Positions 15,033 through 23,574 of a stretch of 31,281 nt of DNA are shown in pieces. The notes beneath the pieces were generated by a model that saw only the letters and a program-made list of their open reading frames with translations, was not told the DNA's origin and did not search any database. How positions within the stretch are numbered: the stretch's first letter is position 1; each line of letters opens with the position of its first letter. Origin of the DNA: JAVEVF01 sp034005175 (lineage in GTDB: Bacteria > Actinomycetota > Coriobacteriia > Anaerosomatales > SLCP01); assembly GCA_034005175.1 (NCBI GenBank), contig JAVEVF010000008.1, positions 1 through 31,281 on the forward strand, in the 5' to 3' direction. The position numbers and the translations under genes are program-made.

Positions 15033-16874
15033 TTACTTCTGACTGCTCGAGAACATCCCAGCCACCTTGTCCAGACCGAGATCGCGCTCGTGACGTTCGC
15101 TTGCAGTACCGTGGATCCGCATCCAGATCTCGTCGACGTTCTTAGGAAGCTGCCCATCGATCTTGCTTACGACAATGATGGTAAGCAGCGCCGCAGGGAA
15201 GGTGAACACCGTAGGAAACGTCAGACCGCCCAGTGAGAACAGGACGCCTTCCGTTCCCAGATGGCCCAACTGCCTGAGAACATTCATGACGATGAAGAAG
15301 ATCGACCCGCCACCGCCGATGACCATGCCAGCGATAGCACCCCGCTCCGTAGTCTGCCGCCACCAGATTCCCGTCAGCAGCATCGGCACGAATGCGCTCG
15401 AGCCCAGCGAGAACGCCCACGTCACCATCATCGCGATGAGCGCAGGGTACGCCTTATCAAGCCCCACATAGGGGATACCGAGGCCGATCAGCAGAGCAAG
15501 GATCGCGAAGAACAGCACGGAGACCTTGCCGACAAGCACCTTGCGCGCCTCCGAGGCGTCCTGGTTGATGTACTTCTCATAAACATCATGTCCCACCGCA
15601 GACGCAGCAGCGATCAACAGGCCAGCGGTCGTCGAGAACATGGCGGCGAATGCGCCTGCAGCTACCGCACCCATCAACCACTCACCGCCAAGGACCTGCG
15701 AGAGCGTGGGCATGACCGCATCGGACTTCAAAAGCAAGCCATCGACGTACGTCGCATTCAAGGGCGCGGTGCCCGCACGCCACGCATTGTCGATGATGAC
15801 CTTGCCGGCAAGGCCGGCGATGGGTGCAAGGATGTAGAACGTCCCGATGAAGATGAGCACCCAGAAGGTGGAACGGCGTGCCGCCGAGCCAGATGGGTTC
15901 GTATAGTACCTGTTCAAGATGTGCGGCAGGCCGGCCGTGCCAAGCACCAGCGCCAGCACCATCGAGAACTGATCTAGGCCGTTGTAGCGATGCCCCGGCT
16001 CATTGAAGAACGCGTCGCGCAACGCGTGCAGCTTGTTCTTCGCAGGGACGAGCACGTTTGCCGTGGCTTCCGGATCGCCCGCGTCCACAATCGTCTTGAC
16101 CTCGGCGAACGCGCCCTCGCTCATGCTGGCCTCAGCCACCGCAAGCAACGCGCCGTCGTCGGCAGTGAGCTCAGCGACGGTGAACGTCTTCACATCCCGG
16201 TGCGGCTCGGACGTGGCTTCTGCCAGAGCCTGCGGGTAGTTGAAATGCCCTGCCGTGAACGCGAACACGGCGACGAGGAACATAGCTATCCACAACCACC
16301 AGAACTGGAAGATCTGGTTGATGGTCGTACCCTTCATGCCGCCAACCATCACATAGAACATGATGATCGCCGAGACGATGAGGACCCCTGTATTGTAGGG
16401 ATTGAGGCCGAACAAACCCGCACCCACGAGCACCGTCCATGTCGTGCCTGCGCCATACATCTGCGGTGCCATGTAGAACAAGCTGGTCATCAGAACCATG
16501 ACCACGGTGACGAGGCGAATCCTGTCGCTGCCGAAGCGCCCATATGCAAAGTCAGCCACGGTGTACTCACCGAAACGACGAAGTGCCGAGGCGATGAACA
16601 ACACCACGACGATGAAGCCGCCCGCAAAACCAGCGGCGTACCACACACCGTCAAGACCAGAAGCATATACCGCGGCGGCGACACCAAGGAAGGATGCCGC
16701 AGAGAGATAGTCGCCTGAAATCGCCGAGGCATTGGCGATCGTACCCACCTTGCGGCCTGCCAGGTAGAAATCGGCGGTCGTACGCGTGAAGCGGCGTACG
16801 AAGATGGACAGACCGATAGTGAAGACGGTGAGTGCCACGACCATGACGATCGCGATGACGTTGAGGTGACCCAC
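15033..16874 (-). CDS. Large subunit of a sodium:solute symporter (acetate/organic-acid permease-like)
   Basis: A 613-residue membrane protein of the SSS family, close to the ActP/large-subunit group. Features include FYLAGRKVGTIANASAISGDYLSAASFLG near the N-terminus, AQMYGAG-like MAPQMYGAGTTW, VMVGGMKGTTINQIFQFWWL, GTAGLPHILNRYYT, and AAMFSTTAGLLIAAASAVGHD. About 13 helices are expected. A hydrophilic insert at about residues 210-299 (EATSEPHRDVKTFTVAELTADD onward) is absent from shorter ActP proteins. The frame is open further upstream, but GTG 16874 has GGAGGTGAG 4-8 nt ahead and follows the small-subunit stop by 1 nt. The substrate is probably acetate or a related short organic acid, not proven. 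Confidence 0.9.
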   Translation of the reverse strand: MGHLNVIAIVMVVALTVFTIGLSIFVRRFTRTTADFYLAGRKVGTIANASAISGDYLSAASFLGVAAAVYASGLDGVWYAAGFAGGFIVVVLFIASALRRFGEYTVADFAYGRFGSDRIRLVTVVMVLMTSLFYMAPQMYGAGTTWTVLVGAGLFGLNPYNTGVLIVSAIIMFYVMVGGMKGTTINQIFQFWWLWIAMFLVAVFAFTAGHFNYPQALAEATSEPHRDVKTFTVAELTADDGALLAVAEASMSEGAFAEVKTIVDAGDPEATANVLVPAKNKLHALRDAFFNEPGHRYNGLDQFSMVLALVLGTAGLPHILNRYYTNPSGSAARRSTFWVLIFIGTFYILAPIAGLAGKVIIDNAWRAGTAPLNATYVDGLLLKSDAVMPTLSQVLGGEWLMGAVAAGAFAAMFSTTAGLLIAAASAVGHDVYEKYINQDASEARKVLVGKVSVLFFAILALLIGLGIPYVGLDKAYPALIAMMVTWAFSLGSSAFVPMLLTGIWWRQTTERGAIAGMVIGGGGSIFFIVMNVLRQLGHLGTEGVLFSLGGLTFPTVFTFPAALLTIIVVSKIDGQLPKNVDEIWMRIHGTASERHERDLGLDKVAGMFSSSQK

Positions 16875-16875
16875 G

Positions 16876-17253
16876 TCACTCACCTCCCTCTTCTGCAACG
16901 GCTGTTCGTGCGGCGATTTCGTCTGCCATGTCGGCGAGGCGCTCATCGAGCGCATCGGCCTTCTTGATGTATGTGTAGGCAAGCGCCCACAGGAACAAGT
17001 AGTACAGCAACGAGACCACGAGATAGTTCAGCGTGAAACCGCCCCAGATCTTGACGGCATACCATCTCTCCCACCAGACCGACCCCGCCGGAATCGCCAG
17101 AGTCACGAGAAAGAACACGGCCCCGTACGTGAAGCTGAGTTTGCGCTGCACTCGGAACACAGCATCGACGCTCTCGATCGTGTCGACGTGCCTTCCATGC
17201 TGTACCTGCGCCCTCGAACCTTCTCGCCCGGTCTTCTCGGCACTGCTCGCCAT
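16876..17253 (-). CDS. Small membrane subunit of the symporter (DUF485/DUF4212-like)
   Basis: A 125-residue protein with two hydrophobic helices: LSFTYGAVFFLVTLAIPAGS and LNYLVVSLLYYLFLWALAYT, the second followed by YIKKADALDERLADMADEI. Two TM helices ending in a charged, helical tail fit the small partners encoded next to ActP-like symporters (DUF485, DUF4212). The frame can be read back to 17448 but would overlap uspA. ATG 17253 has GAGGAGG 8 nt upstream and is chosen. It sits between uspA and the large subunit; its stop is 1 nt before the large-subunit start. It is thought to aid assembly or activity of the permease. Confidence 0.85.
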   Translation of the reverse strand: MASSAEKTGREGSRAQVQHGRHVDTIESVDAVFRVQRKLSFTYGAVFFLVTLAIPAGSVWWERWYAVKIWGGFTLNYLVVSLLYYLFLWALAYTYIKKADALDERLADMADEIAARTAVAEEGGE

Positions 17254-17323
17254 CTCCCACACCTCCTCATGTTCTTCCGCCTGTCGAGGCGGCCAACACA
17301 GTACGAAGCTCGCTACCGCCACA

Positions 17324-17818
17324 TCAGGCTGACTTGACAACGAGCACGGGGATCGGTGACCCCTTGACGACCGTCTCTGCAACCGAGCCGAGCGCGATGC
17401 GCTTGAGCCCCGTTCGACCGGTGTCGCCGCAGATGATGAGGTCGGCATCCCACTCGATTGCCTCGGCGACGATGCGTTTCGCCACGCCGCCCTTCACGAT
17501 CTCAACCTCACAGACAACGCCGTTGCGCTCGGCCATGGTCTTGGCGATGACAAGGCCTTTGACCGATGGATCGACGCCCTCGAACTGCGTCTCGTCCATG
17601 GCCTCTTCCGGATACTCAAGCTGCTCATAGCCGGTATCCACGTAGATGGCCTTCATGGTCGCGCCAAACGTCTTCGCCATGATGACCGCCATCTCCGTCG
17701 CTGCCACCGAAGGCTCAGAGCCGTCGGTGGGAACCAAGATCCGATCGACCTCAACGCACACTTCCTGGATGTCACCGAGCTTGACATCCTCGGCTGCGCC
17801 CCTGATACAGACCTTCAT
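17324..17818 (-). CDS. Universal stress protein, UspA family
   Basis: A 164-residue protein with a UspA fold: VDRILVPTDGSEPSVAATEMAVIMAK at the start and GDTGRTGLKRIALGSVAETV at the end, which matches the ATP-binding motif G-x2-G-x9-G-S. It should therefore bind ATP and dimerise. An unusual N-terminal extension of about 27 residues (MKVCIRGAAEDVKLGDIQEV, with C4 and C21) precedes the fold. ATG 17818 has GGAGG 8 nt upstream; the longer frame starts at GTG 17827, inside that ribosome site. It heads the uspA-small-large symporter cluster, common for SSS organic-acid permeases, suggesting energy- or stress-linked control of transport. Confidence 0.88.
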   Translation of the reverse strand: MKVCIRGAAEDVKLGDIQEVCVEVDRILVPTDGSEPSVAATEMAVIMAKTFGATMKAIYVDTGYEQLEYPEEAMDETQFEGVDPSVKGLVIAKTMAERNGVVCEVEIVKGGVAKRIVAEAIEWDADLIICGDTGRTGLKRIALGSVAETVVKGSPIPVLVVKSA

Positions 17819-18107
17819 GCGATTCACCTCCCGCGTCGGGGGTCTCGCGACCCCGGACCCACACGTCCCTCAGTTACCGTAGCCTCATCAGCAGCGGGGG
17901 GATACGACGGAGCGGTGTACGGAGATGTATGCTCGACAAAAGGGGGTCGTCAGGCGGCGTGCGGCATTCGCGGGGCCGTATCATGCCTCCGATGCCGTTC
18001 GCCCGCGCGCAGACGCCGCTCGCGGTCGATACGGGCATGCACGACCAGCAGCAAGGCTGCAAGGCAAGGCAGGCGGGTGCTGGGTTGTCTGAGGGCGGGT
18101 GCGCGGC
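17819..18107 (-). promoter_or_regulatory. 289-nt leader/promoter region of the uspA-symporter operon
   Basis: No gene is visible here; frames crossing it lack ribosome sites and family content. On the minus strand it must hold the promoter of uspA and the symporter genes. Nearest to uspA there is a hairpin, GGGGTC at 17839-17844 with GACCCC at 17849-17854, just upstream of GGAGG. GGCGGGTGC occurs twice at its far end, 18071-18079 and 18094-18102. I see no convincing -35/-10 pair. Confidence 0.4.
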
Positions 18108-18575
18108 CTACAGTGTCACGACGCGTGCTTGCGCAACCCCCGCGCCGACGGATATCAGCGCCACGCTGCGCGCTCGGCCCTGTGTCCGCGGCTCTGTGGC
18201 CGAACCCGGATTGACGCACAGGACGCCACCGCGGCTCTCGACAAGCGGTCTATGAGTGTGCCCGCTGATGACAAGCCCGACACCTTTCGGAACACGCAGG
18301 CCGCCGACGCTGTGGACTACCAGCGCGCGAAGCGGTCCCACAGTGAACAGCGCAGTATCCGGAAGGTCAAAGGCCCAGGGGGCGTGATCAGTGTTGCCGC
18401 GCACCGCTACGACAGGTGCCACGGCCTCAAGCGCCAACAAGATGTGCTGCCCGCCGATATCGCCCGCATGTACTATGAGATCGGTCTCGGCAAGCGCCTC
18501 CAAAGCGCGTGGATCGAGTTCACCATGTGTGTCCGAGATGGCGCCGATATGCGCCGGGGACTCGAGGTGCAGCAC
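18108..18575 (-). CDS. YfcE-like metallophosphoesterase
   Basis: A 155-residue member of the calcineurin-like phosphoesterase superfamily, YfcE/MJ0936 group. All metal-binding motifs are visible: ISDTHG with D15 and H17, HAGDIG with D39, RGNTDH, VVHSVGG, and SGHTHRP followed by NPGS. These bind two metal ions and hydrolyse phosphodiesters; the natural substrate of this group is uncertain. GTG 18575 lies 1 nt after the stop of the LytTR regulator, so it is translated with the two-component genes, which hints at a shared role, not yet defined. Size is normal for the family. Confidence 0.9.
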   Translation of the reverse strand: MLHLESPAHIGAISDTHGELDPRALEALAETDLIVHAGDIGGQHILLALEAVAPVVAVRGNTDHAPWAFDLPDTALFTVGPLRALVVHSVGGLRVPKGVGLVISGHTHRPLVESRGGVLCVNPGSATEPRTQGRARSVALISVGAGVAQARVVTL

Positions 18576-18576
18576 G

Positions 18577-19287
18577 TCACAGACCCAGAACCTTCTTGAG
18601 CGACGGCACTCGCCTGCGTGATACGGGCACCTGCGTGGCTTCGTGGTCCTTCAACGTGAGTAGAAGCGTGCCGCCGTACATAGGTACCACCTCACGCACC
18701 TGGCCGAGGTTCACAAGGTAGCGGCGGTGCACACGAAAGAACCCGCTCGGCTCCAGCCGCTGCTCAAGCTGAGCAAGCGAGATCGTGGAGAGATAGCGCT
18801 CGCGGTTCGTGTGCAGATACGAGTAGTCGTCCTTGGCCATGATGTAGAAGATGTCCTCGACCTGCAAGAGGAGCTTCTTGCCGGCTTTCTCCACCCAGAT
18901 GCGCTCGACACGCGCGCTATCTTGTTGTGTCGGAGCAAGCCGTTCGATGGCGATCTTCAGCCGGTCCAGCTCCACGGGCTTGACAAGGTAGTCCGTCGCC
19001 GCCACCTCAAAAGCCTTGACAGCGTGCTCGCTGTACGCCGTCACGAACACGATCGACGGCTGGCGCTCGAGTTCTGCCAGCGTCTCGGCCAGCTGAACGC
19101 CCGAGAGTCCGGGCATGTCGATGTCGAGAAAGACCACGTCGTATGGGATCGCCTTGATAAGCTGGAACGCCTCTGAGGCGTTGGATGCCTCGCCCACGAC
19201 CTCTACGCCGCCCACCTCATCGAGCAAGAAGCGCAGCTCGGAGCGGGCCGGAGCCTCATCATCGACCACCAGTGCCTTGAGCGCCAT
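18577..19287 (-). CDS. LytTR-family response regulator
   Basis: A 236-residue regulator. Residues 1-120 are a receiver domain with phosphoacceptor D55 in VFLDIDMPG and the KPV motif in DYLVKPVELD. Residues 130-236 are a LytTR DNA-binding domain (ILYIEA-like DIFYIMAKDDYSYLHT, then FFRVHRRYLVNL). ATG 19287 follows GGGAGG by 5 nt; the frame may also start at GTG 19293. It overlaps the kinase gene by 29 nt. LytTR regulators bind imperfect direct repeats; none was found with confidence. The pair resembles LytSR and BtsSR, which respond to small carbon compounds such as pyruvate, so control of the neighbouring symporter operon is a reasonable guess. Confidence 0.93.
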   Translation of the reverse strand: MALKALVVDDEAPARSELRFLLDEVGGVEVVGEASNASEAFQLIKAIPYDVVFLDIDMPGLSGVQLAETLAELERQPSIVFVTAYSEHAVKAFEVAATDYLVKPVELDRLKIAIERLAPTQQDSARVERIWVEKAGKKLLLQVEDIFYIMAKDDYSYLHTNRERYLSTISLAQLEQRLEPSGFFRVHRRYLVNLGQVREVVPMYGGTLLLTLKDHEATQVPVSRRRVPSLKKVLGL

Positions 19288-20581
19288 CTGCACCTCCCTC
19301 TGTCACACCGTCCGGAGTGATCGTGATAAGCACGTGTGTCCACTGTCCTGGCTCGCTTCTTACCGTCAACCCAGAGCCGGGCCCGTAGTAACCCTTGAGC
19401 CTATCGTCCACGTTCTTCAACGCGATTCCAAGTCCCCGCCCGAATCCCGGTTCGAGGACGCGCGGTATGTCTTCGAGTTCGATGCCCACGCCGTTGTCGG
19501 AGACCTCTATCTCGATGTTCCCGTTAACGTGGTGAGCTCCCACGCAGATGCGAAGCGTTCCCTCGGCCTTCATGCCGTGCTGAACGGCATTCTCGACGAT
19601 GGGCTGCACGGCGAAGGCAGGGACGAGCGTGTCAAGAACCCCCTCATCAATCTCTTCCACGACCTCGATGCGATCAACGAAGCGAGCAAGCTCGAAGTGC
19701 AGATACGTACGCACATACCGCAGCTCGGTGGAGAGCGGCACGAGCTCATCGCTTGCCTCCAGCGTGCGACGGTAGAACCATGCGAACTCCCGCAGCAAGG
19801 TACGAGCCTTCTCGGAATCAGTGCGAATGAGCATCGCGATGGTGTTGATGGTGTTGAAGAGGAAGTGCGGGTGGATCTGCGCCTGCAATGCCTTCAGTTC
19901 CATCCGACAGGCCAGTTCTGTCTGACGGTCAAGCTCTGAGAGCTCGAGTTGGGTGGAGAGCAACCGCGCGAGGCCCTCGGCCATGGCCACCTGTGTCTCG
20001 TTGAGCAACCGGGGCGTCGTATAGTAGAACTTCAGCGTCCCCACAGGCTGACCGCGCATCTCGAGCGGCACCACGATTGCCGCACGGAGAAGGCAACTGC
20101 GCTCTGGACAGCCTATCTCAGCGCTCGTCGCCAAGATGCGATGCTGGTTGAGGTCGAGCGCATCTCGTGTGCCACGGGTGAGAATCGGACCACCGACAGC
20201 ATGGTGGTCCTCTCCGAGTCCCGCAAAGCCGAGGATGGCATCGGTATCCGTGATGGCGACCGCGGCGGCCTCAGAGTTGTCGAGGGCAAGACGGCACACC
20301 GCGCCCGCGCTCTCCTCGGTCAGACCGGTGCGCAGGTGCGACAGCGACTCGTTGGCGATCTGCAGAATCTGATCGGAATGACGGGCTTTGAGGTGGTCGG
20401 GGCGGCTCACCCACCGTGCGATGACGCTGCCCATGGCGATGAACGTGAGCCCCAGAAGCGAGGCAAGCAGCACCCAACGTGGTGGTGCGGAGCTGATGAG
20501 CACCCATGCGGCCACGATGGCCAACACGGTCACCGCGAACAGGAGAAGCGAATCGAAGAGTATGGTTCTCCTCGGTGTCAC
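19259..20581 (-). CDS. LytS-type sensor histidine kinase
   Basis: A 440-residue kinase. Two N-terminal membrane helices at about 8-30 and 36-56 are followed by a GAF-like sensor region at about 75-215, with C159 and C163 in GCPERSC. The His_kinase (LytS-type) domain carries LKALQAQIHPHFLFNTINTI with the phosphorylated histidine at H239. The ATPase part has VENAVQHG, VSDNGVGI and GRGLGIALKNVDDRL. The membrane part is too short for the five or more helices of typical LytS 5TM sensors, so sensing may occur in the GAF region. It is transcribed with the LytTR regulator, with a 29-nt overlap, and starts 10 nt after the GNAT gene. Confidence 0.92.
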   Translation of the reverse strand: MTPRRTILFDSLLLFAVTVLAIVAAWVLISSAPPRWVLLASLLGLTFIAMGSVIARWVSRPDHLKARHSDQILQIANESLSHLRTGLTEESAGAVCRLALDNSEAAAVAITDTDAILGFAGLGEDHHAVGGPILTRGTRDALDLNQHRILATSAEIGCPERSCLLRAAIVVPLEMRGQPVGTLKFYYTTPRLLNETQVAMAEGLARLLSTQLELSELDRQTELACRMELKALQAQIHPHFLFNTINTIAMLIRTDSEKARTLLREFAWFYRRTLEASDELVPLSTELRYVRTYLHFELARFVDRIEVVEEIDEGVLDTLVPAFAVQPIVENAVQHGMKAEGTLRICVGAHHVNGNIEIEVSDNGVGIELEDIPRVLEPGFGRGLGIALKNVDDRLKGYYGPGSGLTVRSEPGQWTHVLITITPDGVTEGGADGAQGTGGR

Positions 20582-20591
20582 GTTCGTGCCC

Positions 20592-21434
20592 TCACCCTTG
20601 CCCTGACGCGCATCCAGTAGGCCCTATCAGAAAGACGAGGCGATCGCTCATCTCGGTCATGCCCAACTTACGGTAGAGCGCCCGCGATGCGAGGTTCTCT
20701 TCTTGTGTGCACAGGCTCACCGTAGCGACCTCGGCTCGCTGTAGATATGCAAGCGTATCACGCGCAAGCGCCTCGCCCACCCCTTGCCGGCGTGCGGCAG
20801 GACGCACTGCGAGGCGACCGAGCGTGCCGCTGTTTCTCATGATGAGGGCGAGGCTGTAGCCGAGAAGCCCCCGCGCAGCGTGGGCGACGATGATGTGCTC
20901 TTCTTCGAGATACCGCGATAGTCTCGCCGGCCCATAGCGCCAGAACTCAGCGAAACACTCACTGTCGACGTCTGCGATCTCAGAGAGATCGCTTGCGACC
21001 GCAGGCCTGAGAGAGACCTCCGGTGGCGCGAGAGAACCTCCGGCAAGCGGCGCGCCACCATGTTTCAGGAGCACGAGCGTCTCGTGGAGGCGCATGCCCG
21101 CGCGCGTGTATGCATGCGCGACCCCAACGGTGACAAGCGGGCTTAGCACATGACCGTATCCCTGCCGAGCAGCGATGTCCATGACCTGCTCCACCAGTGA
21201 AGACACGCGGTCAATACCGCACCATATCGCGCGTATTGCAAGCACGTCCAGGTGTTCGCGCCACGGTTCGAGCAACACTCCCTCACCGCGATCGGTGACC
21301 TGTACACGCCACGCTCCCGCAGCACGAGACTCCTCGAAGCCAGCGCGAGAGTTGAACAAATGCGCCGACTCGACCGCTGGCCAGAGCCCATCAGCTTCCC
21401 TCGCCGAGGCGGGACGCAGAACGTATGCGCTCAC
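20592..21434 (-). CDS. GNAT-family N-acetyltransferase
   Basis: A 280-residue protein with a C-terminal GNAT domain: LGRLAVRPAARRQGVGEALARDTL is the acetyl-CoA binding motif (RxxGVG/A), and CTQEENLASRALYRKLGMTE is the following block. The N-terminal half (residues 1-130) looks like a degenerate second GNAT repeat, with VSPLVTVGVAHAYTRAGMR in the equivalent position, so this may be a tandem GNAT protein. The acceptor is unknown. GTG 21434 overlaps the TauE stop by 4 nt. The two-component kinase begins 10 nt after its stop codon, so all are probably in one transcript. Confidence 0.82.
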   Translation of the reverse strand: MSAYVLRPASAREADGLWPAVESAHLFNSRAGFEESRAAGAWRVQVTDRGEGVLLEPWREHLDVLAIRAIWCGIDRVSSLVEQVMDIAARQGYGHVLSPLVTVGVAHAYTRAGMRLHETLVLLKHGGAPLAGGSLAPPEVSLRPAVASDLSEIADVDSECFAEFWRYGPARLSRYLEEEHIIVAHAARGLLGYSLALIMRNSGTLGRLAVRPAARRQGVGEALARDTLAYLQRAEVATVSLCTQEENLASRALYRKLGMTEMSDRLVFLIGPTGCASGQG

Positions 21435-22192
21435 AGGACACCAGCCTCGGTAAGGCCGAACAGGATTCCCACGATTCCGAGGATCACGGCGAAGAACACG
21501 CGAATGGTGCGCTCAGCTGCGATGTGGTTGAGGCGTGCCCCTGCGACCGCGCCAAAGATGACCCCCAAAGTGAGCGCAAGCGCGAGATTGAGATCGACGT
21601 GGCCGAGCGCCCAGTGCGTGATCGAGCCTGGGACCGCAAAGATCGCCACAGACACGAGGCTCGTGCCTATCGCGCGTTTGAGCTCCATATCCAACACTCG
21701 ACTCAACAACGGCACGAGAACGAAGCCCGCCCCAAGCCCCAGGAAGCCCGAACAGAAGCCAGCTGTGACTCCCACCGCAGCAGCCGACACCCAGCTGGTT
21801 CCGCCTCTGCGTTCGAAGCTCTCGTGTCGCGAATCGCTGTCAAGCAGCATGTCGATTGCGACGAACACGATAACCGCGGCGGTCGCCGCCAATACAGCCC
21901 CGCCACCGACGACGCGTGTGAGCGCAGCGCCTGCGACGGCAGCGGGAACCCCCCACACCCCGACCAACAAGCCCGTGCGGACATCTGCGCTCCCCTGGCG
22001 CGCATGGACGACAGCGCCGGTGATGGCGGTCGGCAAGATGACGGGCAAAGGCGTGCCCACTGCGATGAGATCAGGATAGCCGAGAAGCATTCGGATCGCG
22101 GGCGTGGTGATGATGCCTCCGCCGATACCGAACATGCCGGATACCACGCCCGCGCCCAGCCCTATGAGCGTGGCGGGCAACCAGCCCGTCAC
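21431..22192 (-). CDS. TauE/SafE (DUF81) family permease
   Basis: A 253-residue membrane protein with two homologous halves of about four helices. The first half has GAGVVSGMFGIGGGIITTPAIRMLLG, the second GVTAGFCSGFLGLGAGFVLVPLLSRVL, the paired glycine-rich signatures of the TauE/SafE family. Members move sulfite, sulfonates or other anions out of the cell; the substrate here is not predictable. The GTG start overlaps the glycosyltransferase stop, and its own stop overlaps the GNAT start, both by 4 nt, so three dissimilar proteins are translationally chained. Confidence 0.9.
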   Translation of the reverse strand: MTGWLPATLIGLGAGVVSGMFGIGGGIITTPAIRMLLGYPDLIAVGTPLPVILPTAITGAVVHARQGSADVRTGLLVGVWGVPAAVAGAALTRVVGGGAVLAATAAVIVFVAIDMLLDSDSRHESFERRGGTSWVSAAAVGVTAGFCSGFLGLGAGFVLVPLLSRVLDMELKRAIGTSLVSVAIFAVPGSITHWALGHVDLNLALALTLGVIFGAVAGARLNHIAAERTIRVFFAVILGIVGILFGLTEAGVL

Positions 22193-23442
22193 GGCCCTTC
22201 GTCGCCCCGAACAACCGGGAACCGCCCCGTGATAGCGCCCCGGTCAACGGTGCGCTCGCCTGTGAACAGAGGTTTCAGGGCGACATCGTCCCAGATGCGG
22301 TCCATCAGAATGGGCCACCTGCGCTGGAAGTCGAAGTAGTGCTGGCAGTGTTCACGCGCATACTCAGGTGCATCCTTCATTGCGACGCGCGCCACCCGGA
22401 GGTAACGTCCGCCCTCCTTGCGCGAGAAGCCGTGCAAGAACGCGGTGAGTATTGCGCGCCAGGACACGGCTGAGGAGATGAAGACGCCTGGGTACGGCGC
22501 CATGGACTCAGGCGTCACCTGTCTCAGGTCCACCTGCGATTTTGCGAACTCTATCTTGCGATGCTCATAGATGAATCGGTAGACATCCTGGCGAAACTGC
22601 AGCGCGGGACTTGCGAGACGCGGCGGCCGATGGATGAGTGACCAGTCGCCATCAAGGAACACGTCGCCACCATGCATGCGTGCGTTGATGACGTAGTCGA
22701 TGTCCTCGCCACGCACTACCCAGGGGTCGAAGGACACGTTGCAGAACATATCGCGATGCAGCACCAGACAGCCGCCGAACGCCACCGGCGAGGGCGTTAT
22801 GCGCGGCGGGCGACCGACGATGGAAAGCGCCTCGTTAAACGCATCGGCCTTGCGCCAGAACATGTCGCGCAAACGTGGTGCTTCATGACGCTGGTAGTTG
22901 CCTTCTCCATCCGTGTAGTAACCCGTCTTCGCAAGGATTCGACGCGAGCTACCCTTGTAAGGCTCACCCACGCCTTCCATGGCTTTGTCGAGATACGCGG
23001 GATCGTTGATGATCTGATCGTCGTCGATGAACAACACCGTCTCGCAACCGAAGACCGCCGCCGCGATCAAGCCAACGTTGCGCACCGCGCCATATCCCAC
23101 AAGGCTCACGCCAGGGATGAGGTCGGCGAACTCAAGCTGTTCAAGCCGACGGTGAAGCGAGCCGAGCTCTGCTGGACCGAAGACGAAGGCGTCTATTCCC
23201 GGGAAATCGGCAAGTATCTTCCTCACGCGGTCCTCGGCAACATGCTCGATCGAGGGATCGGTGGCAGCCACGGTGATCACCACACGGCCAAGGCCGGTGA
23301 GAGCCTCAAGGGAGCGCAAACACGCGGGGAGCGTACCCTCGGAATCAACCGGTGTCGGGTGATCGTATGCGGCAAGAAGGGACTCTGATACCCGCCCGCG
23401 GCGAGTCGTCCAAAAGGTGGGGATGATCACGCAAGGCGTCAC
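22189..23442 (-). CDS. GT-A-fold glycosyltransferase (family 2-like)
   Basis: A 417-residue protein with a nucleotide-sugar binding fold. PCVIIPTFW begins the first strand; ETVLFIDDDQIIND holds the metal-binding DxD; FGGCLVLHRDMF and VVRGEDIDYVINARMHGG hold the acceptor loop and the catalytic-type ED. No membrane helices are seen. Donor and acceptor cannot be told. The frame is open to a GTG at 23490 (433 residues), but the extension is unlike the family and has no good ribosome site, so the start at GTG 23442, preceded by GAGAGGAAAG, is preferred with moderate confidence. The TauE start overlaps its stop by 4 nt. Confidence 0.82.
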   Translation of the reverse strand: MTPCVIIPTFWTTRRGRVSESLLAAYDHPTPVDSEGTLPACLRSLEALTGLGRVVITVAATDPSIEHVAEDRVRKILADFPGIDAFVFGPAELGSLHRRLEQLEFADLIPGVSLVGYGAVRNVGLIAAAVFGCETVLFIDDDQIINDPAYLDKAMEGVGEPYKGSSRRILAKTGYYTDGEGNYQRHEAPRLRDMFWRKADAFNEALSIVGRPPRITPSPVAFGGCLVLHRDMFCNVSFDPWVVRGEDIDYVINARMHGGDVFLDGDWSLIHRPPRLASPALQFRQDVYRFIYEHRKIEFAKSQVDLRQVTPESMAPYPGVFISSAVSWRAILTAFLHGFSRKEGGRYLRVARVAMKDAPEYAREHCQHYFDFQRRWPILMDRIWDDVALKPLFTGERTVDRGAITGRFPVVRGDEGP

Positions 23443-23574
23443 GTATGGTCGCTTTCCTCTCGCATCTGCACGATTAGTCGTACGCTGCACGATTCTACCG
23501 CTTCCGCCGGCATTTCGCGTGACGGTCTCGATCCCTCCGATGCCCCTCGGAGAATAGAGGCCATCGGATGGCTC

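Noticed and set aside
15261..15977. Open frame of 238 codons on the plus strand opposite the symporter gene
   Set aside because: It is antisense to a conserved SSS permease, charged throughout and without a recognisable domain; a mirror of codon bias.
17819..18107. Possible small RNA or tRNA gene in the uspA leader
   Set aside because: No tRNA cloverleaf or other recognisable RNA structure was found; only a short hairpin and a duplicated GGCGGGTGC.
23490..23520. TAGAAT -10-like sequence and GTG 23490 as the leaderless start of the glycosyltransferase
   Set aside because: The GTG is only 1 nt from the TAGAAT, too close for a leaderless start, and no -35 exists. It suggests that GTG 23442 is the real start.
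23545..23574. Inverted repeat GCCAT-ATGGC after the radical SAM gene as a terminator
   Set aside because: The stem is only 5 bp with no T-run, too weak to support a terminator call.
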